Below, one piece after another: positions 52,201 to 55,200 of a stretch of DNA of 64,000 nt. The translations under genes and the position numbers were made by a program. Positions within the stretch are counted from its first letter, which is position 1. Each line of letters starts with the position of its first letter. The notes beneath the pieces were generated by a model. That model made no database searches and was not told where the DNA came from. It worked only from the letters and a program-made list of their open reading frames with translations. Source of the stretch: Macrostomum hystrix. Its lineage: Eukaryota > Platyhelminthes > Macrostomidae. The stretch spans positions 5,881,501 through 5,945,500 of the forward strand of contig CATNEN010000005.1 in NCBI GenBank assembly GCA_950097015.1. The letters are read 5' to 3'.

Positions 52201-55200
52201 TCAAAATGTATTTTGTCTTTTGTCTACAGAGACATCTTAATTTTGTAAATTCTAAGAATCTGAAACTTGTCACTCACCCGCGTCACAAACGAAGCCGACA
52301 CGGTCCAATACACAGCAGATTGCTTAGCCTCGTAGGCAGACACAGCCTCAATGTTGTACGGAGTATACCGAGGACACCGTTGACCTCTGGACTCCAACAG
52401 GCAATAGACAAACTCGCCGTCATCTTCTCTAGACAGAGCCCTAGCTTGAACTCGCTCCATTGTCTCCTCGAAGGCGTGCAAGCCGATGCTAGCTTGAAAT
52501 ACGCCAGTTGAAGCAGCGTCTGGATTAACGCCAGCGTCCGTCTCGGCGTGTTTCTCAGCTGAGCCAACTAGAAACTCCGAAACGTCGATGCCGGCTACTC
52601 GAGCTTCGCGTTGAAGCAGACGAATCATCTGGCGTCTAGCCAGGGGGCCCGGTTGGGGCACCTCTGTGCGCCAGTTGAGACGCTGACGTAGTCGAATAAT
52701 GTTGCGCACAATGTCCCTATCGGCTGGGGCTGGTGAGGATTGATCGAGGTGTAACAGTTCTGAGTTAACATACGCTTTGGCTGGCAACCACTTCCTACTT
52801 TACGATAACTCCCAAACCGAAGCTATCGTAAACAAACCAAACCAAATATTTCAGCCGACCAGATTATTTGATAACATTTTCTGAGCAGAACATTTTTGTC
52901 TATTTTTGTGGTTTTTTGCCACCAGACACCCGACGAGAATCGTTGAATATCTCGACTGTTGTGATGTCTTGTGTTCCGGGCCTTCATAGCAATTGGTTCA
53001 ATATTTTAGGAGAATCAGAAAAAAATGCATTTGAAATACCCCCATTGACTTTCTACTGTTACGGAACAATCCATACCCTCCGTTTCTTCAGGAGAACAAT
53101 CCATACCCTCCGTTTCTTCAGGAGAACAATCCATACCCTCCGTTTCTTCAGGAGAACAATCCATACCCTCCGTTTCTTCAGGGGAACAATCCATAGCCTC
53201 CGTTTCTTCAGGGGAACAATCCATACCCTCCGTTTCTTCAGGGGAACAATCCATACCCTCCGTTTCTTCAGGGGAACAATCCATACCCTCCGTTTCTTCA
53301 GGGGAATAATCCACTTTCTCCATTTCTTCAGGGGAATAATCCACTTTCTCCGTTTCTTCAGGGGAATAATCCACTTTCTCCATTTCTTCAGGGGAATAAT
53401 CCACTTTCTCCACTTCTTCAGGGGAACAATCCACTTTCTCCGTTTCTTCAGGGGAATAATCCACTTTCTCTATTTCTTCAGGGGAATAATCCACTTTCTC
53501 CACTTCTTTAGGGGAACAATCCACTTTCTCCGGTTCTTCAGGGGAAGAACACATGTATATTAGTAATAATATTGATAAAAGTTGCAGGAGGGCTGTGGTG
53601 ACACTAGCTGTGTATAACAACTCGTCGTCAGACTGTGTACCCTCTCACTGTGCATTTAAGGTTAGCCCTTAAGCTATAAATAAATGTTGCCTCGATGGGG
53701 AATCGAGTTCAGGGACCTTGCTACGAGTTAGACTGCTCTTAGCCAGTAGCCGGTAGCCAAAGCCAGTTACTAACCTGAATCGTCAAATTTTTTCTCTTCT
53801 AGAAGCAATCTGCGACTCTTCTGAGGCGCTAGAGACGACGAAGGACGAAAATCGACGACAACTCGGCGCTCAGTAACAGTCGTAGCCTCGGGTTCAACAA
53901 CTGGCGCCTCTTCAGTGGAAGCCTCTTTGTCATCAGCATCGATGCCGGATGCTGGCGTCCACTCAGGCTTCTCCAACGGCGGCAGTCTAGGCGGCATTGT
54001 CTTGGGCAAGTAGGAGGCCAGGCCAGCGAATGGCGTCTCGACGACTCCATCCGAGTCCTTCTTAACGCGCTGTCGAAGCTTCCTCTGGTGGCTATCGCGC
54101 GAGAAGTACTCGGTGCGTATTGTGGCTGAGCTTGAAGGAATGTTCTCGCCAGTTGGGAATGTCTGCGAATATTGTTTTGGGTCTAGTAAGCTGGTGACAA
54201 TCAATCATAAATACACAAATACTATATTTTAAGATACCAATAAATTTTATATTGCTACAATTTAACAAGTTTTAGAACTGATGCGAGCATTAGCTGAGTG
54301 GCAGGGCAGTTAAAAGTGTCTGATTCTCGCACCAAGGTTCTGAGCTCGATTCCAACGGCGAGGCATTTGGGGCGCAGCCACGGAGAGAGGGTTTGCATTT
54401 TATTCCCTTGAGGGCAAAAATGTAAGGCATAGAGAGAGTGTACACTATCTCACAATGAGGAAGTCAGGGCAGATGTACACACCCTGCGTGAGTGTGTGCC
54501 TAATAATAATAATTGACACCAGACCCAAGGGCCAGTGCAGGTTTTGTGTGTCAGGCACACTAGCAGGTGGGGACTGCACACCTATTGTACTCCCCGGCTC
54601 TCTCGGACACCGGTTGACAGCCGCGTGTCAGCAATGGAATTTATTTTTCCAAACATATCGGCAGCATCCAAACCCCACAGAATTGCCGCACAGAACTGCT
54701 TTATTCCACGCCAGCCGGAATTATTATTACCCGACGAAATGTCGGTACTCATTTGCAGCTGAGTAGACTGTGTGCACATCAGGGCAAAGCAGATTGCCAA
54801 GGGCTGCACGAATAGTTCTAGACTAGGTCGGGAGTCGAACCCAGGACCATCTGATCCAGAGTCCGACACCTTACTGACTGAGCTATCCGCCCTTGATAGG
54901 CGGATCCTAACAAGATCCTGAGTATTCAGGAGTCAGTGGAATAAGCTTTATCACCTAACTAGTTATTTTAAATACCCACTGCCTACATACTACCTACCTA
55001 CCTACCTACCTACCTACAAGTAGAGGACAAATACAAAATACAAGATAAAGACTTAGTTAATTGATGTAAAGAAGCAAAGTACGGCTTGTAACTAACCTTA
55101 AATCCAAAAGCAACTTCGCTGTCTACGGCGGTCAAAACGCCGCTTTTGCCAACATCCTGACTGAGCCTTCCAGCCAGACTGTCCTTCATCACTCTAGCAG

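Noticed and set aside
54800-54900. Possible true tRNA gene on the minus strand
   Set aside because: A and B boxes are good, but the anticodon arm does not pair cleanly and a long SINE-like body follows; treated as a SINE head. The heads at 2760, 5000 and 8860 were rejected as tRNA genes for the same reason.
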